A stretch of 44,487 nt of DNA. It comes from Chloroflexota bacterium (lineage in GTDB: Bacteria; Chloroflexota; Chloroflexia; Chloroheliales; Chloroheliaceae). A model generated the notes under the pieces. It saw nothing but the letters and a program-made list of their open reading frames with translations, made no database searches and had not been told where the DNA came from. A program made the translations under genes and the position numbers. The stretch covers positions 1 through 44,487 of the forward strand of contig JAQBPB010000024.1 in NCBI GenBank assembly GCA_028287745.1, read 5' to 3'. Shown piece by piece: positions 42,316 to 44,487 of this stretch (position 1 is the first letter of the stretch; each line of letters starts with the position of its first letter).

Positions 42316-42591
42316 ATGGCAATTTTAGCCTGGGTAGCATATTATCTTTTGTTTGCCCTGTTTATCATGATGATGCTGCGGGTCATCCTGTGGCTGATCG
42401 GTATGTTCGTGCCGCCTTTAATGGACAATCCTTTTGCTAGGATGATTACCAGCCTGACCGAGCCGATAATTGCTCCTTACCGGTCTATTTTACCCGCCGT
42501 AAACGGAATTGACTTCTTCTCGTTTATTTTTTCCATTATAGTAATCCAGCTAATGATGAATTATTTGTCTCAATTAGCCCGGCTTGGATAG
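42316..42591 (+). CDS. YggT-family membrane protein 2
   Basis: A 91-residue partner of the preceding gene with the same plan: helix (LAWVAYYLLFALFIMMML), loop containing NPFARMITSLTEPIIAPYRSI, split by usual spacing, and a second helix (FFSFIFSIIVIQLMMNYL). It keeps the TEPxxAPxR core but is otherwise quite different, so it is an old paralogue; the two may form a heteromer. AAGGAG lies eight bases before the ATG. It is 19 bases ahead of rarA, so cotranscription is likely. Confidence 0.82.
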   Translation: MAILAWVAYYLLFALFIMMMLRVILWLIGMFVPPLMDNPFARMITSLTEPIIAPYRSILPAVNGIDFFSFIFSIIVIQLMMNYLSQLARLG

Positions 42592-42610
42592 TAAAGGACC
42601 GCTTAACTAA

Positions 42611-44296
42611 ATGACCCAGAGCCGCCTGTTTGATGATGATTCTTCCGCCGCTCCTTCGACTTCTTTTCCCGGTCATACACTGGAAGTCGCGCCTGATGCT
42701 CCACTGGCTGCCCGAATGCGGCCCCTAAATTTCGATGAATTTATCGGTCAGGAACATCTAACCGGCCCGGCGGCGGCCCTGCGCCGGGCGGTCGAAAGTG
42801 ACCGCCTTTCTTCGATTATTTTATGGGGGCCGCCCGGTGTTGGCAAGACTACCCTGGCGGAGGTTATCGCCGGCCTGACCCGTTCCCATTTCGCCCGCAT
42901 AAGCGCCACTTCGGCCGGGGTGGCCGACTTGCGCAAGGTCGTGGAGGAAGCTCGCCAGCGCCGTAAAGCGACCGGTGGCAAGCAGCGCACCATCCTCTTT
43001 ATAGATGAAATCCACCGCTTTAATAAGGCCCAGCAAGACGCAATCTTACCCATGGTTGAAAACGGTACGGTTACGCTGATTGGTGCGACCACCGAAAACC
43101 CTTCTTTTGAGGTGAATGCCGCGTTACTATCGCGCAGCCGGGTCTTTGTAATGCGGGCCCTGAGCGACGATGAAATTCGATTGGTCCTGCGGCGCGCCCT
43201 GACCGACCCGGTGCGCGGCCTGGGCCTGGAAGCCCTGGAACTGGTTCCTGCGGCCGAAGAAGCCCTTATAAACCTGGCAAACGGCGACGCCCGTTCGGCC
43301 CTCAATATCCTGGAACTGACCGTTACTACTGCTCCGCCACCCGCTACCCCCGGTGCCCCGGTCGTTATAGACCTGGAAGCGATTGAAAACGCGGTCCAGC
43401 GCCGGTCTTTGTTGTACGACAAAGGCGGCGAGATGCACTACGATATAATTTCTGCTTTACATAAATCTGTAAGAGGCAGCGACCCCGATGCGACTCTCTA
43501 CTGGGTGGCCCGGATGTTGGAGAGCGGAGAGGACCCGCTGTATGTCGCCCGGCGGTTAGTCCGGATGGCGGTTGAAGATATTGGTATGGCCGACCCCCAG
43601 GCCCTGCCGCTGGCGATGGCGGCCCAACAGGCCATGCACTTTCTTGGTATGCCGGAAGGTGCCCTGGCCCTGGCCGAATGCGCGGTCTACCTGGCTACCG
43701 CACCCAAAAGCAACCGCCTGTATACCGGCTACAACCAGGCCAAAGCCGATGTCCACCAGACACGCAACGACCCGGTGCCCTTGCACCTGCGCAACGCGCC
43801 CACCCAGCTAATGAAAAGCCTCGGCTACGGAAAAGATTATAAGTACGCCCACGACTATGAGGGTGGTTTTGTCTACCAGCAAAACCTGCCGGAAGCCCTT
43901 GAAGACCGGCGCTATTACGAGCCGACCGACCGCGGTTACGAGCGCGAAATAGAGCGGCGCCTGAACGCCTGGCGCTCTGAAGAAGCCGCTGCCCGGTCCG
44001 CTTCCCCTGAAACTTTGGCTCCGGCCCAACCGCCGGCCTCTCGCCAGGTCCCGCCCCCGGCGGCACTTTCCAGGCACGCAACCGCCCAGGGAAATCCCGG
44101 TTCCAGCTTACCGGCTTCTTCTCAGGAAAGAGTAAAGCCAGTCCCGGCTGCTCCTTCGCAAGAAAGAATCAAACCCGCCCAGACGGCTTCTTTCCAGGAG
44201 CGCGCAAAGGCTGCCCCGGTTAAACCCGGTTCCGCTGCGCCACTACCGCGGGTAGCCGAAGCGGGTGATGATTACGACCCGGACCCGCCTATTTAA
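42611..44296 (+). CDS. rarA: RarA (MgsA), replication-associated recombination ATPase
   Basis: RarA is a clamp-loader-like AAA+ ATPase that acts at stalled replication forks. It begins with SRLFDDD and a short linker, then AARMRPLNFDEFIGQEHL, Walker A GPPGVGKT at 73-80, Walker B ILFIDEIHRFNK, IGATTENPSFEVN and LLSRSRVF; the C-terminal tetramerisation part has HYDIISALHKSVRGSDPDA, YWVARMLESGEDP and RRLVRMAVEDIGMADP. It has 561 residues against about 420-450 usually. The extra 110 residues at the end are low-complexity, with three copies of a QER(V/I/A)K unit about 13 residues apart. The Shine-Dalgarno is modest (AAAGGA 13 bases upstream). Confidence 0.94.
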   Translation: MTQSRLFDDDSSAAPSTSFPGHTLEVAPDAPLAARMRPLNFDEFIGQEHLTGPAAALRRAVESDRLSSIILWGPPGVGKTTLAEVIAGLTRSHFARISATSAGVADLRKVVEEARQRRKATGGKQRTILFIDEIHRFNKAQQDAILPMVENGTVTLIGATTENPSFEVNAALLSRSRVFVMRALSDDEIRLVLRRALTDPVRGLGLEALELVPAAEEALINLANGDARSALNILELTVTTAPPPATPGAPVVIDLEAIENAVQRRSLLYDKGGEMHYDIISALHKSVRGSDPDATLYWVARMLESGEDPLYVARRLVRMAVEDIGMADPQALPLAMAAQQAMHFLGMPEGALALAECAVYLATAPKSNRLYTGYNQAKADVHQTRNDPVPLHLRNAPTQLMKSLGYGKDYKYAHDYEGGFVYQQNLPEALEDRRYYEPTDRGYEREIERRLNAWRSEEAAARSASPETLAPAQPPASRQVPPPAALSRHATAQGNPGSSLPASSQERVKPVPAAPSQERIKPAQTASFQERAKAAPVKPGSAAPLPRVAEAGDDYDPDPPI

Positions 44297-44317
44297 CCCT
44301 GGCCTTATTTGACTCAG

Positions 44318-44343
44318 TGGCCCTGCCGCCTATTGCAGGGCCA
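44318..44343. other. hairpin after rarA, possible weak terminator
   Basis: TGGCCCTGC (44318-44326) pairs with GCAGGGCCA (44335-44343), 9 bp, eight-base loop, but no T run follows. It could slow transcription after rarA. Confidence 0.4.
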
Positions 44344-44413
44344 GTGAACCACCCTAATACAATCAAACCAAACCAAACCACCGGCCAACACCAGCGCCTC
44401 TACTCACGTACCC

Positions 44414-44440
44414 TGTCATTCAGAGGGGCTAGCCTTCCCA
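44414..44440 (+). repeat. dispersed intergenic repeat fragment (TGTCATTC type)
   Basis: TGTCATTCAGAGGGGC followed by TAGCCTTCCCA resembles the start of the repeat fragments at 17700 and 17880 (TGTCATTCC/TGTCATCCT...). It is degenerate; only about ten leading bases match well. Confidence 0.3.
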
Positions 44441-44487
44441 GAACAACTACTTAAATTATTTGTGCCAGAGTAAAAAAAGGTCTTTCG

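Noticed and set aside
1..44487. tRNA, rRNA or other housekeeping RNA genes
   Set aside because: No T-loop GTTCGA context with cloverleaf pairing or rRNA-like stretches were recognised by eye; short RNAs could be missed.

Overview
The window looks like chromosomal DNA of a member of the Chloroflexota, probably a monoderm, heterotrophic lineage. The call rests on overall character and recalled family distributions, not on a marker gene search. Genes are GC-rich and packed tightly, while intergenic gaps are AT-rich and carry clear sigma-A type promoters (TTGACA/TATAAT variants). TTG start codons are common: at least five genes seem to use one. Two secreted proteins share a domain (FERRVLT, EMGNVG motifs) that I recall mainly from Chloroflexota, and the sugar ABC transporter has a lipoprotein binding protein with a long Ala/Thr stalk. 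No rRNA, tRNA, CRISPR array, phage or intact transposon was seen.

Layout. 1-6.4 kb: a small membrane protein, hemW, a large GT39-like membrane glycosyltransferase, an acidic unknown protein and acetyltransferases. 6.4-15.3 kb is protein quality control and envelope sensing: clpB followed by two tandem RimL-type acetyltransferases, a membrane-anchored PDZ protein, an OmpR-type response regulator with its histidine kinase, a decayed two-gene remnant, and ftsH. 15.3-19.3 kb: a GbsR/MarR-like regulator overlapping a polyprenyl diphosphate synthase gene, then fabF. 19.8-22.2 kb: a membrane-domain-less FtsK/SpoIIIE-type ATPase with a two-helix, tyrosine-rich membrane protein, the most distinctive pair in the window. 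22.5-26.2 kb: a CpXC-domain protein, and rlmN overlapping larC, whose product has a long histidine-rich insert. 26.3-35 kb: three secreted proteins, uridine kinase, a peptidase S51 homologue, two stand-alone receiver proteins and an RRM RNA-binding protein behind a strong promoter and structured leader. 35-44.3 kb: an rlmI-like methyltransferase with a DUF4870-like membrane protein, an UgpA/UgpE/UgpB-like ABC transporter lacking an ATPase gene, then an ITP/XTP phosphatase, two YggT proteins and rarA.

How the genes work together. Most are housekeeping: heme-protein maturation, proteolysis and disaggregation (ClpB, FtsH), lipid and isoprenoid supply (FabF, polyprenyl synthase), rRNA methylation (RlmN, RlmI), pyrimidine salvage (Udk), nucleotide-pool cleaning and fork rescue (DUF84 phosphatase, RarA). 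Around them sit lineage-specific surface proteins and unknown membrane proteins with low-complexity tails. I found no definite new defence or mobile system. The best candidates for new biology are the FtsK-like/Tyr-rich membrane pair, the secreted domain family, the RRM leader RNA and the collapsed nucleotidyltransferase locus.
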